Positions 38,525 through 46,851 are shown, numbered from the stretch's first letter. The stretch is DNA of 64,000 nt from Streptomyces dengpaensis (GCF_002946835.1 NZ_CP026652.1:2914001-2978000), one strand, 5' to 3'. Numbers and translations are program-made. Notes: generated by a model not told the origin, from the letters alone.

Positions 38525-38839
38525 TCAGAGCAGCCCCAGCACCAGCTTCACCGCGCGCTCGACGTCATCCCACTCCCCGGGGTCGACTCGGCCGAAGGAA
38601 TCACCGAGCCGCTCGGGATCAACGGCCGCCATCTGCTCGACGAGCACCACCGTCGGCGTACCGTTCATATCCAGCCTCGGGTGCAGCAGCCCGGGCCGGG
38701 CGCTCGTCGACGTCGGCGCCACGATCAGCGTGGACGTGTTGAGCGCTTCGGTCTGCAGAACCACGGCATAGCGCGCACCGCGCTGCTCATGGCCGACCGC
38801 GTCCTTCCGGACGCGGAGGCGGTAGAGGTCACCACGCAC
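38525..38839 (-). CDS. MazF/PemK-type toxin (endoribonuclease)
   Basis: A 104-residue protein of the MazF fold: VRGDLYRLRVRK at the start, RYAVVLQTEALNTSTLIVAP with the second strand, then VVLVEQMAAVDPERLG. MazF enzymes cut single-stranded mRNA at short sequences and stop growth when the antitoxin is lost. The GTG start lies inside the last codons of the antitoxin gene (11-base overlap), so the two are translated together, antitoxin first. Confidence 0.9.
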   Translation of the reverse strand: MRGDLYRLRVRKDAVGHEQRGARYAVVLQTEALNTSTLIVAPTSTSARPGLLHPRLDMNGTPTVVLVEQMAAVDPERLGDSFGRVDPGEWDDVERAVKLVLGLL

Positions 38840-39068
38840 GGAGGTCGTTCATTTCCTCGCGCACTTCGGCGATCTCCGCCTGGTAGGCCGGATCGTTACG
38901 CCACTCATCCAGCTCGGAGGCGGCACGCCGGTACTGTTCTCGGACGTATGCCTCGTGGATCGCCAGCCTTATGGCATCGGACGCCGTTATGTCCCGCGCC
39001 GCGGCCAGCGCGTCCAGCTCACGGTGCGTCTCGGCGTCCGGACGAAAACTGATGGTTTTCGGCGTCAT
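38829..39068 (-). CDS. Ribbon-helix-helix antitoxin (MazE-like)
   Basis: A 79-residue protein: MTPKTISFRPDAETHREL forms the beta ribbon and first helix, ARDITASDAIRLAIHEAY the second helix of an RHH DNA-binding domain, and the acidic ALA/GLU-rich tail is the part that would block the toxin. It should bind its own promoter; an inverted repeat stands 10 bases ahead of its start. The gene precedes and overlaps the toxin gene. Confidence 0.88.
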   Translation of the reverse strand: MTPKTISFRPDAETHRELDALAAARDITASDAIRLAIHEAYVREQYRRAASELDEWRNDPAYQAEIAEVREEMNDLRAW

Positions 39069-39077
39069 ACGGGAAGC

Positions 39078-39096
39078 GTAATACGTAGCGCATTAC
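39078..39096 (-). promoter_or_regulatory. Operator/promoter of the toxin-antitoxin pair
   Basis: GTAATACGTAGCGCATTAC, an inverted repeat with five-base arms GTAAT/ATTAC. On the minus strand a TACGCT element lies just before the antitoxin ATG, so the repeat would overlap the core promoter and the transcript may be leaderless. Confidence 0.6.
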
Positions 39097-39129
39097 ACCC
39101 GCCAGTTCCCCAGGTAGCCTCGCGATACG

Positions 39130-39176
39130 ACACAACATGTGGGGGTGCTCCGGCGGCCCGACACAAGATGTATGCT
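39130..39176 (+). promoter_or_regulatory. Paired NrdR boxes
   Basis: ACACAACATGTGGGGG (39130) and ACACAAGATGTATGCT (39161) start 31 bases apart, which is three helix turns. NrdR boxes are about 16 bp, begin ACAC and occur in pairs 30-32 bases apart before ribonucleotide reductase genes. The second overlaps a TATGCT -10 candidate. NrdR would repress nrdAB when dATP is high. Confidence 0.7.
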
Positions 39177-39179
39177 CAT

Positions 39180-39300
39180 GCTCGCTGTCGCCGCAGGGGA
39201 ATCCGGTGCGAATCCGGAACTGTCCCGCAACGGTGTACTCGTACACGTATGCCCGCATGCCGTCGTACGAGAGTCAGTCCGAGGACCTGCCGACAGCGCG
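39180..39300 (+). promoter_or_regulatory. Cobalamin (B12) riboswitch
   Basis: The conserved B12 aptamer parts are present in order: GGGGAATCCGGTGCGAATCC, then GGAACTGTCCCGCAACGGTG, and the closing GAGTCAGTCCGAGGACCTGC with CGACAGC. The 130 bases to nrdA hold a further hairpin, CCCGGCC/GGTCCGGG (about 39301), the probable expression platform. With B12 bound it should switch nrdAB off, so the B12-independent enzyme is made only when the B12-dependent NrdJ cannot work. Confidence 0.95.
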
Positions 39301-39430
39301 CCCGGCCTTCCGGTCCGGGTTGCCATGACGTCCGGGCCTCGTGGAATGGGCCGGTGGACGCGACGCCGCGTGCGCTCGTGAGCTGCCCTGCCCTCCGCCA
39401 GGCCCCCTGCCGAGCGAGGGAGAGCCCCAC

Positions 39431-41860
39431 GTGACCATCGCGCCAGCCGATCCGGTCTCAGCGAACGCGAACGCGACACCGGTGGAGAACGACGGTCCCG
39501 GTACCGCCCACCCGTCTCCCACCGCCGCCCTCAACGGAGACCCTTCGGGCCACGCCTCTGATCTGCTGCGTACCCTGACCGACCTCACCGCCGACCTCCC
39601 CGACGCCGACCCCCGCCGGGTCGCCGCCGCCGCGCTGCGCGGCCGGTCCGCCCGGGCGGACGAGCCCGAGCTGCGCGAGCTGGCCACGGAGGCCGCCGCG
39701 GGCCTCATCTCCGAGGACCCGGTGTACTCGCGACTGGCCGCCCGGCTGCTGACGATCAGCATCGCCGCCGAGGCCGCCTCGCAGGGCGTCACGTCCTTCT
39801 CCGAGTCGGTCGCCGTCGGCCACCGCGAGGGCCTCATCGCTGACCGCACCGCCGAGTTCGTCCGCCTGCACACGGCCCGCCTCGACGCACTCATCGACAC
39901 CGAGGGCGACGACCGCTTCGGCTACTTCGGGCTGCGCACCCTGCACAGCCGCTATCTCCTCCGGCACCCGATCACGCGCAAGGTGATCGAGACCCCCCAG
40001 CACTTCATGCTGCGCGTCGCCGCCGGTCTCGCCGAGGACGACACCGCCCGTTCCGTGGACGAAGTCGCTTCCCTCTACGGGCTGATGAGCCGCCTCGACT
40101 ACCTCCCCTCCTCCCCCACGCTGTTCAACTCCGGTACGCGGCACCCGCAGATGTCGTCCTGCTACCTCCTCGACTCCCCGCTGGACGAGCTGGACTCCAT
40201 CTACGACCGCTACCACCAGGTCGCCCGCCTCTCGAAGCACGCCGGCGGCATCGGCCTGTCGTACAGCCGGATCCGCTCCCGCGGCTCCCTCATCCGCGGC
40301 ACCAACGGGCACTCCAACGGCATCGTCCCGTTCCTGAAGACCCTCGACGCCTCGGTCGCCGCCGTGAACCAGGGCGGCCGGCGCAAGGGCGCGGCCGCGG
40401 TCTACCTCGAGACCTGGCACTCCGACCTCGAGGAGTTCCTGGAGCTGCGCGACAACACCGGTGAGGACGCCCGGCGTACGCACAACCTGAACCTCGCGCA
40501 CTGGATCCCGGACGAGTTCATGCGCCGGGTGAACGCCGACGGCGTCTGGTCCCTCTTCTCCCCCTCCGACGTACCCGAACTGGTCGACCTGTGGGGCGAG
40601 GAGTTCGACGCCGCGTACCGCAAGGCGGAAGTGGCCGGGCTCGCGAAGAAGACCATCCCGGCCCGCGACCTCTACGGCCGCATGATGCGCACCCTCGCAC
40701 AGACCGGCAACGGCTGGATGACCTTCAAGGACGCCGCCAACCGCGCCGCCAACCAGACGGCGCTGCCGGGCCACACCGTCCACTCCTCGAACCTGTGCAC
40801 CGAGATCCTGGAGGTCACGGACGACGGGGAGACGGCGGTCTGCAACCTCGGATCGGTGAACCTGGGTGCCTTTGTCGACACGACGACCGGCGACATCGAC
40901 TGGGCGCGCCTGGACGAGACGGTCCGCACGGCCGTCACCTTCCTGGACCGGGTCGTCGACATCAACTTCTACCCGACCGAGCAGGCGGGCCGCTCCAACG
41001 CCAAGTGGCGCCCGGTGGGCCTCGGTGCGATGGGCCTCCAGGACGTCTTCTTCAAGCTGCGCCTGCCCTTCGACTCGCCGCAGGCCCGCGCGCTGTCCAC
41101 GCGCATCGCCGAGCGCATCATGCTCGCCGCGTACGAAGTCTCCGCCGACCTCGCCGAGCGCAACGGCCCGCTCCCGGCCTGGGAGAAGACCCGTACGGCC
41201 CAGGGTGTGCTGCACCCCGACCACTTCGAGGTCCAGCTCACCTGGCCGGAGCGCTGGGCGGCGCTGCGGGACCGTATCGCGTCGGTCGGCATGCGCAACT
41301 CGCTCCTCCTCGCCATCGCGCCCACCGCCACCATCGCGTCCATCGCGGGCGTGTACGAGTGCATCGAGCCGCAGGTGTCCAACCTGTTCAAGCGCGAGAC
41401 GCTCTCCGGTGAGTTCCTCCAGGTCAACTCGTACCTGGTGGACGAGCTGAAGAAGCTCGGCGTGTGGGACGCGCAGACCCGGGAGGCGCTGCGCGAGTCC
41501 AACGGCTCGGTGCAGGGCTTCACTTGGGTGCCGCAGGACGTCCGCGACCTGTACCGCACGGCGTGGGAGATCCCGCAGCGCGGCCTCATCGACATGGCCG
41601 CCGCCCGGACCCCGTTCCTGGACCAGTCCCAGTCGCTGAACCTCTTCATGGAGACGCCGACCATCGGCAAGCTCTCCTCGATGTACGCGTACGCCTGGAA
41701 GCAGGGCCTGAAGACGACGTACTACCTGCGCTCACGCCCGGCGACCCGGATCGCCCGCGCGGCGTCCGTAACTTCGATTCCCGTACAACAGTTGGACAGT
41801 ACGACCGATGCGGTCGCCTGTTCTCTGGAGAACCCGGAGAGCTGCGAGGCCTGCCAGTAG
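39431..41860 (+). CDS. nrdA: Class I ribonucleoside-diphosphate reductase, large subunit
   Basis: An 809-residue catalytic subunit that reduces ribonucleoside diphosphates using a radical from NrdB. The ten-stranded barrel carries YLPSSPTLFNSGTRHPQMSS (first active-site Cys region), KHAGGIGLSYSRIRSRGS, NLCTEILEVTD, VCNLGSVNLGAF and APTATIASIAGVYECIEP. The C-terminal ENPESCEACQ has the CxxC pair that passes electrons from thioredoxin or glutaredoxin. The start is GTG with GAGGGAGAG upstream. It heads an operon under riboswitch and NrdR control; nrdB is separated from it by the IscB relic. Confidence 0.95.
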   Translation: MTIAPADPVSANANATPVENDGPGTAHPSPTAALNGDPSGHASDLLRTLTDLTADLPDADPRRVAAAALRGRSARADEPELRELATEAAAGLISEDPVYSRLAARLLTISIAAEAASQGVTSFSESVAVGHREGLIADRTAEFVRLHTARLDALIDTEGDDRFGYFGLRTLHSRYLLRHPITRKVIETPQHFMLRVAAGLAEDDTARSVDEVASLYGLMSRLDYLPSSPTLFNSGTRHPQMSSCYLLDSPLDELDSIYDRYHQVARLSKHAGGIGLSYSRIRSRGSLIRGTNGHSNGIVPFLKTLDASVAAVNQGGRRKGAAAVYLETWHSDLEEFLELRDNTGEDARRTHNLNLAHWIPDEFMRRVNADGVWSLFSPSDVPELVDLWGEEFDAAYRKAEVAGLAKKTIPARDLYGRMMRTLAQTGNGWMTFKDAANRAANQTALPGHTVHSSNLCTEILEVTDDGETAVCNLGSVNLGAFVDTTTGDIDWARLDETVRTAVTFLDRVVDINFYPTEQAGRSNAKWRPVGLGAMGLQDVFFKLRLPFDSPQARALSTRIAERIMLAAYEVSADLAERNGPLPAWEKTRTAQGVLHPDHFEVQLTWPERWAALRDRIASVGMRNSLLLAIAPTATIASIAGVYECIEPQVSNLFKRETLSGEFLQVNSYLVDELKKLGVWDAQTREALRESNGSVQGFTWVPQDVRDLYRTAWEIPQRGLIDMAAARTPFLDQSQSLNLFMETPTIGKLSSMYAYAWKQGLKTTYYLRSRPATRIARAASVTSIPVQQLDSTTDAVACSLENPESCEACQ

Positions 41861-41888
41861 TCACAGGCTTCTCCACTCGAAGAGTGGG

Positions 41889-41916
41889 AGGCGTCGGCCC
41901 ATGGCGGCCGACGCCT
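41889..41916 (+). terminator. Hairpin directly after nrdA
   Basis: An 11-bp perfect stem, AGGCGTCGGCC with GGCCGACGCCT, and a six-base loop, 28 bases after the nrdA stop. It would reduce read-through to the relic ORF and nrdB, or protect the nrdA message. Confidence 0.75.
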
Positions 41917-41959
41917 GCTGTGACCAGCGCCAGCCATCACCAAATAGGAGGTGACCTTG

Positions 41960-42574
41960 GTGGCTACGTTCCGTACAGGACAGCAGACCCACCCGACTGT
42001 GCTTCCTCAGCAGTCGGCTCTGGAACCCGGCTCAGCAGACAACCTCAGGAGCATGGACGAAACGGGAGCCGGGCGCCGCGACGCGGCACCCGGTACGGGA
42101 CATGTGCGAGGGGAGACGCCCGGCAGTTCACCTGCCGCTGGGCGCGTCACCTCGGACCGTCCGGTCCGGGAGGAGGGTCGTGAGGCCCACCCATGTGTAT
42201 TTGTACTCGACAAGCACGGCATGCCGTTGCAGCCGTGCAGTCCGGCACGCGCGCGCAAGCTGCTGCGGTCGAAGCGGGCAGTTGTACACCGGCACACGCC
42301 GTTCGTGATCCAGACGGTTCACCGGTTCAAGACCGGGGACTTCGTTCGGGCAGTGGTTCCCACTGGCAAGAAGGCGGGAACCCATACGGGCCGGGTCGCG
42401 GTCCGCACCAAGGGCAGCTTCAACATCACCACCCGGCACGGCATTGTGCAGGGGATCCATCACCGGCACGTCCGCCTCCTCCAGCGAGCTGACGGATACG
42501 CCTACACCACAGAGAAGGAGGCAGGGGCCTCCCCAGGCATAGCCTCTGGGAAATCCGCCCCTCGTAGCGCATGA
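41960..42574 (+). CDS. Miniature IscB-like protein: PLMP domain joined to the C-terminal domain, nuclease domains deleted
   Basis: A 204-residue frame. After a 75-residue unstructured, Gly/Pro-rich start comes VFVLDKHGMPLQPCSPARAR, then KLLRSKRAVVHRHTPFVIQ: the PLMP (RRXRR) domain that opens IscB nucleases. Immediately afterwards FKTGDFVRAVVPTGKKAGTH, GRVAVRTKGSFNITTRHG and RHVRLLQRADGYAYT match the C-terminal domain of IscB proteins. The RuvC, bridge-helix and HNH parts, some 250-300 residues, are absent, so it cannot cut DNA. AGGAGG lies nine bases before the GTG; a TTG at 41957 is possible. Its TGA overlaps the nrdB ATG (ATGA). Either a decaying transposon gene or a retained RNA/DNA-binding remnant. 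Confidence 0.75.
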   Translation: MATFRTGQQTHPTVLPQQSALEPGSADNLRSMDETGAGRRDAAPGTGHVRGETPGSSPAAGRVTSDRPVREEGREAHPCVFVLDKHGMPLQPCSPARARKLLRSKRAVVHRHTPFVIQTVHRFKTGDFVRAVVPTGKKAGTHTGRVAVRTKGSFNITTRHGIVQGIHHRHVRLLQRADGYAYTTEKEAGASPGIASGKSAPRSA

Positions 42575-43593
42575 CCGCCGCACCCGAACGACACAAGAAC
42601 CTGCTCGACCCCGGCTTCGAGCTCACCCTGCGCCCCATGCGCTACCCGGACTTCTACGAGCGCTACCGGGACGCCATCAAGAACACCTGGACCGTGGAGG
42701 AGGTCGACCTCCACTCGGACGTCGCCGACCTCGCGAAGCTGACGCCGGCGGAGCACCACCTGATCGGCCGCCTCGTGGCCTTCTTCGCGACGGGCGACTC
42801 GATCGTCGCGAACAACCTGGTGCTGACGCTGTACAAGCACATCAACTCCCCCGAGGCGCGGCTGTACTTGTCGCGCCAGCTCTTCGAGGAGGCCGTGCAC
42901 GTCCAGTTCTACCTGACGCTTCTGGACACCTACCTGCCCGACCCGGAGGACCGCAACGCCGCCTTCGCGGCCGTGGAGAACATCCCGTCCATCCGCGAGA
43001 AGGCCGAGTTCTGCTTCAGGTGGATGGACTCGGTGGAGAAGCTGGACCGGCTGGAGTCGAAGGCCGACCGCCGTCGCTTCCTGCTCAACCTCATCTGCTT
43101 CGCCGCGTGCATCGAGGGACTCTTCTTCTACGGCGCCTTCGCGTACGTCTACTGGTTCCGCAGCCGGGGTCTGCTGCACGGCCTCGCCACGGGCACCAAC
43201 TGGGTGTTCCGCGACGAGACGATGCACATGTCCTTCGCCTTCGACGTGGTCGACACCGTCCGCAAGGAGGAGCCGGAGCTCTTCGACGACCAGCTTCGGC
43301 AGCAGGTCACCGACATGCTGCGGGAGGCCGTCGAGGCCGAGCTGCAGTTCGCGCGCGACCTGTGCGGTGACGGGCTGCCGGGCATGAACACCGAGTCGAT
43401 GCGGCAGTACCTGGAGTGCGTCGCCGACCAGCGCCTCCAGCGGCTGGGCTTCGCGCCGGTGTACGGCTCCGAGAACCCCTTCTCCTTCATGGAGCTCCAG
43501 GGTGTCCAGGAGCTGACCAACTTCTTCGAGCGGCGCCCGTCCGCGTACCAGGTCGCGGTGGAGGGCACCGTCGACTTCGACGAGGACTTCTGA
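42571..43593 (+). CDS. nrdB: Class I ribonucleotide reductase, small (radical) subunit
   Basis: A 340-residue ferritin-like di-metal protein that makes the radical for NrdA. Metal ligands lie in SRQLFEEAVHVQFYLTLL and FRDETMHMSFAFDVV, with the long helix HHLIGRLVAFFATGDSIVAN before. The C-terminal tail ending DFDEDF should dock on NrdA. No ribosome site is visible ahead of the ATG, which overlaps the stop of the IscB-like relic (ATGA), so translation probably depends on ribosomes finishing that frame. A terminator follows. Confidence 0.95.
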   Translation: MTAAPERHKNLLDPGFELTLRPMRYPDFYERYRDAIKNTWTVEEVDLHSDVADLAKLTPAEHHLIGRLVAFFATGDSIVANNLVLTLYKHINSPEARLYLSRQLFEEAVHVQFYLTLLDTYLPDPEDRNAAFAAVENIPSIREKAEFCFRWMDSVEKLDRLESKADRRRFLLNLICFAACIEGLFFYGAFAYVYWFRSRGLLHGLATGTNWVFRDETMHMSFAFDVVDTVRKEEPELFDDQLRQQVTDMLREAVEAELQFARDLCGDGLPGMNTESMRQYLECVADQRLQRLGFAPVYGSENPFSFMELQGVQELTNFFERRPSAYQVAVEGTVDFDEDF

Positions 43594-43631
43594 CGGCTCC
43601 CCTTTCATGAGGCTTTCCTGAGCCTTTCCTG

Positions 43632-43667
43632 ACGGGCCCCGGCCGCCATCGCGCGGCCGAGGCCCGT
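43632..43667 (+). terminator. nrdB terminator
   Basis: ACGGGCCCCGGCCG pairs with CGGCCGAGGCCCGT (one mismatch) around an eight-base loop, 39 bases past the nrdB stop. Confidence 0.85.
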
Positions 43668-43721
43668 CCTTATGGATCCCGATCGGCGCGTGGCACGTCC
43701 AAGCACCAAGGAGGCCTCCCC

Positions 43722-44180
43722 ATGCGCCGAGCGACCCACCACCGGACCATCGCCCTCACCGCACTGGCGCTTCTCCTCGCGGGCTGCGGCACGCAGGGCG
43801 GAAGCGACGCGGGCGGCAGCGGCACCGTGTCGCCGTCCCCCACGAGGACCCACCAGGGCTGTACGACGGCGAAGGCCGAGCTCGGCGCCGCCGACACCGG
43901 CCACACGTACTGTCTGGCGACCGGGGACGTGCTCCGCATCCTCCTGGACGGCACCACCGGCCGGCCCTGGGCACCCGTCACCGTGAGCGGCAGCGCTCTC
44001 CGGGCCACGAACAGCGGCATCGTCATCCAGCCGGGGGACGCCGTCGCCGCCTTCGAGGCGGTCTCGGCCGGGACGGCACGGCTCAGCTCGTCCCGGCCGT
44101 TGTGCGCAACCGAGCCGGGCCGGGTGTCGTGCAAGGGCCTTCAGGACTGGACGGTGACGGTGCGGGTGACGAAGCCCTGA
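43722..44180 (+). CDS. Small lipoprotein, unknown function
   Basis: A 152-residue exported protein: basic N-terminus, hydrophobic TIALTALALLLAGC with lipobox LAGC, a Gly/Ser-rich linker and a 100-residue beta-rich domain with four cysteines (GCTTAK, TYCLATG, LCATEP, SCKGLQ) likely paired as disulfides. AAGGAGG stands seven bases before the ATG. The 3' end overlaps a small gene on the other strand. I do not recognise the domain. Confidence 0.8.
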   Translation: MRRATHHRTIALTALALLLAGCGTQGGSDAGGSGTVSPSPTRTHQGCTTAKAELGAADTGHTYCLATGDVLRILLDGTTGRPWAPVTVSGSALRATNSGIVIQPGDAVAAFEAVSAGTARLSSSRPLCATEPGRVSCKGLQDWTVTVRVTKP

Positions 44181-44304
44181 GCTGACGGTCGATACGCCGC
44201 TCGTGGGCCAGCCCGATCAGCCCCGGCAGGGCCAGGATCACGAAGATGCCGAGGACGGTCAGGATTCCGGGGAGGTTGTCGAAGTTCTCTATGAGCGTCT
44301 CCAT
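44083..44304 (-). CDS. Small single-span membrane protein (tentative)
   Basis: A 73-residue frame: METLIENFDNLPG, one transmembrane helix ILTVLGIFVILALPGLIGLA, then HERRIDRQLR and a Pro/Ser-rich tail. The first 40 residues look like real protein; the tail runs antisense through the last 98 bases of the lipoprotein gene and has less coding character. The ribosome site is weak. It may be real with an overlapping 3' end, or the tail may be chance. Confidence 0.45.
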   Translation of the reverse strand: METLIENFDNLPGILTVLGIFVILALPGLIGLAHERRIDRQLRASSPAPSPSSPEGPCTTPGPARLRTTAGTS

Positions 44305-44490
44305 GAACACCACTGTCGCGCCGATGACTCCTGACCGTCAGTGGCAGGACTGCCGTACACCCTCGAATTCCTGCCACTGACGGGGCACACTGGGCGGCAT
44401 GCTGCTGTGTCCATCCGGGGGACATCCCCCGGGCCCCCGGCCGAAAAGCAGGTTGGAGAGGCCGGTCTCGACGTCTACGCGAGGTGAGTC

Positions 44491-45456
44491 TTGCTGAACA
44501 ACGTCGCCGCCGTCCTGCTCAACGGCGTGCATCCCTTCGAACTCGGCGTCGTCTGCGAGGTGTTCGGCCTCGATCGCAGTGACGACGGGCTGCCCGTCCA
44601 CGACTTCGCGGTCGCGTCGGCCGAGGGCCCGACGCTCGACACCCACGTCCCCGGGTTCACGGTCTCCACCCCCTACGGCCTCGACCGGCTCGACGCGGCC
44701 GACCTGGTCGTCGTACCGGCCGGGGACACCTATGCCGTACGCGGCTACCCGCCCGAGCTGCTCGACGCGCTGCGCCGGGCCATCGACCGCGGTGCCCGTG
44801 TGCTCAGCGTCTGCTCCGGAGTCTTCGTGCTGGGCGCGGCGGGCCTCCTGGACGGTCGGCGCTGCGCGGTGCACTGGCGTCACGCGGAGGAGCTCGCCCG
44901 GCGGTACCCGCGGGCGGTCGTCGAGCCGGACGTGCTGTACGTCGACGACGGCCCGGTGATCACCTCGGCGGGCACCGCCGCCGGTATCGACGCCTGCCTC
45001 CACCTCCTGCGCGAGGAGCACGGCCCGGAGGTCGCCAACGCCATCGCCCGCCGCATGGTCGTACCGCCGCACCGCGACGGCGGCCAGGCCCAGTACATCG
45101 AGCGGCCGCTGCCCCGCTCGGCGTGCGACACGGTCGGCGAGGTGCTCATGTGGATGCGCCGGCACCTCGACGAGGAGGTGACCGTCGAGCAGCTCGCGGC
45201 GCGCGCCCATATGTCCCCGCGCACCTTCGCGCGCCGCTTCCAGCAGGAGACCGGCACCACGCCATACCGCTGGCTCCTGCGTCAACGGGTGCTGCTGGCC
45301 CAGGAGTTGCTGGAGGCCACGGACGAGATGATGGACACGATCGCCGGCCGCACCGGGTTCGGCACCGCGGCCGCGCTGCGCCATCAGTTCGTACGGAGTC
45401 TGGGGACGACCCCGCAGGCGTACCGGCGCACGTTCAGGGGCCCGCGGGCTGCCTGA
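44491..45456 (+). CDS. nrdS: AraC-type regulator with DJ-1/PfpI-like N-terminal domain (NrdS)
   Basis: A 321-residue GlxA-like protein. Residues 1-180 form a class I glutamine-amidotransferase-like domain (VAAVLLNGVHPFELGVVCEV, then LSVCSGVFVLGAAGLLDGRR around the nucleophile-elbow cysteine), and 220-315 an AraC double helix-turn-helix (TVEQLAARAHMSPRTFARRF, RTGFGTAAALRHQFVRSLG). TTG start with GAGGTGA five bases ahead. In S. coelicolor the nrdABS unit includes an AraC-like nrdS, and this gene holds that place, although a terminator and two small genes lie between. Its ligand is unknown. Confidence 0.85.
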   Translation: MLNNVAAVLLNGVHPFELGVVCEVFGLDRSDDGLPVHDFAVASAEGPTLDTHVPGFTVSTPYGLDRLDAADLVVVPAGDTYAVRGYPPELLDALRRAIDRGARVLSVCSGVFVLGAAGLLDGRRCAVHWRHAEELARRYPRAVVEPDVLYVDDGPVITSAGTAAGIDACLHLLREEHGPEVANAIARRMVVPPHRDGGQAQYIERPLPRSACDTVGEVLMWMRRHLDEEVTVEQLAARAHMSPRTFARRFQQETGTTPYRWLLRQRVLLAQELLEATDEMMDTIAGRTGFGTAAALRHQFVRSLGTTPQAYRRTFRGPRAA

Positions 45457-45480
45457 ACGTGCGCCAGTGGGCACGCGGGG

Positions 45481-46851
45481 TCAGCGCGCTACGGCCTCCA
45501 GCAGCAGCTTGTTCGGCCGCAGGGTGATGCCGACGCGTGTCGCGTCGTTGGAGCCGGGCGCCTGCTCGAACCGCCACCTGGACGCGACGGTCGCCGTGAT
45601 CAGGGTGAGCTGGGCCATCGAGAAGTGGTCACTCGGACACTTCCGGTTGCCCAGGCTGAACGGGCGCATCGCGTACTTCGGGATGTCCTCGGACCGTTCC
45701 GGAAGCCAGCGGTCGGGGTCGAAATCCAGGTGATCCCGGTACGACCGGGGATCCCGCTGGATCGCGTACGGGCTGTAGATGATGTCGGCACCGGCCGGAA
45801 TGCGATAGCCGCCCAGCTCGGTCTCGGTCACCGCGCGCCGCGTCAATATCCATACGGCGGGACGCAAACGCATCGTCTCGACGACGACATTGTTCGTGTG
45901 CGACAGCTTCCGGACGTCGTCGAATCCGACGGGCCGGTCGCCCACGACGGATTCGACCTCGGCGCTGACCCTCTCCGCCTGTTCCGGATACGCGGTGAGG
46001 ACTTGGAGGAGCGACATGACCGTGGACGCGATGGTTTCGCTGCCGGGGGTGAGTATCGCTACGACTTGGTCGTGGATCTCCTGTTCGTCGATGGGCCGGC
46101 CGTCGTCGTCCTTCGCTTCCAGCAATGCCGTCAGCAAATCGTCCGGCCTTTGACCAGATGCCCGCCTCTCGTCGATGATCTCGTCGACGAGGTCATGCAG
46201 ATCGGCCAATGCGCGGTCGAATTTGCGCATGGCCGGAAGCGGCAGCCGATAGAGCGGTCCCGCCGGGATCACCATGCGCCGGTACATGCCGCGGAAGACC
46301 GTGGCGAGCGCGATGCTCAGCCGCTCGGCGCGCTCGTCCATGAACTTGCCGCGCAGCAGACAGCGGGCGGCGATGCGGACGGCGACGCGGAACGACTCCG
46401 AGGTGCAGTCGACCGCCGTCCCCGGTTCCCAGCGCGCGGCGAACGCCCGCGCCTCCTCCTCCATGATCGGCCCGTACTCGGGGATGATGTCGGCCCGGAA
46501 CGCGGGCTGGATCGTGCGCCGCTGACGCCGGTGCTGCGGCCCGTTGGCGGTGGCCACCCCCTTCTTGCCGAGCAGCCCCTCGAGGGACTCCCACAGCGGG
46601 CCGCCGATCTCGTAGTCGGGGTTGAGCGCCACCGCCCCGGTCAGCGCGGGGGTGGTGATGGCGTACACCGTCTTGGGGCCCAGCTTCAGCCGGACGACAT
46701 CGCCGTGGTCGCGCAGCTGGGCCAGGTAGCCCAGCGGGTCGCGCACCAGCTTCCAGCCGTGGCCGAGGCCCGGCAGGCCGCCTCCCGCGAGGGGCGGGAC
46801 GGACAGCTCATGCGCCGGAGGTTCCGCAGGCCGTATCGACTCGACGGTCAT
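45481..46851 (-). CDS. cyp170A: Cytochrome P450 CYP170A, epi-isozizaene oxidase
   Basis: A 456-residue P450 that oxidises epi-isozizaene to albaflavenols and albaflavenone. Heme ligand C405 is in [14 protein letters not shown], ExxR is E325-R328 (VETMRLR), and the I helix reads [12 protein letters not shown] (266-277). Residues 237-241, DDLLT, resemble the aspartate-rich element behind the second, terpene-synthase activity (farnesene formation) reported for CYP170A1. Its ATG overlaps the stop of the synthase gene (ATGA), so the two are co-translated. Confidence 0.95.
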   Translation of the reverse strand: MTVESIRPAEPPAHELSVPPLAGGGLPGLGHGWKLVRDPLGYLAQLRDHGDVVRLKLGPKTVYAITTPALTGAVALNPDYEIGGPLWESLEGLLGKKGVATANGPQHRRQRRTIQPAFRADIIPEYGPIMEEEARAFAARWEPGTAVDCTSESFRVAVRIAARCLLRGKFMDERAERLSIALATVFRGMYRRMVIPAGPLYRLPLPAMRKFDRALADLHDLVDEIIDERRASGQRPDDLLTALLEAKDDDGRPIDEQEIHDQVVAILTPGSETIASTVMSLLQVLTAYPEQAERVSAEVESVVGDRPVGFDDVRKLSHTNNVVVETMRLRPAVWILTRRAVTETELGGYRIPAGADIIYSPYAIQRDPRSYRDHLDFDPDRWLPERSEDIPKYAMRPFSLGNRKCPSDHFSMAQLTLITATVASRWRFEQAPGSNDATRVGITLRPNKLLLEAVAR

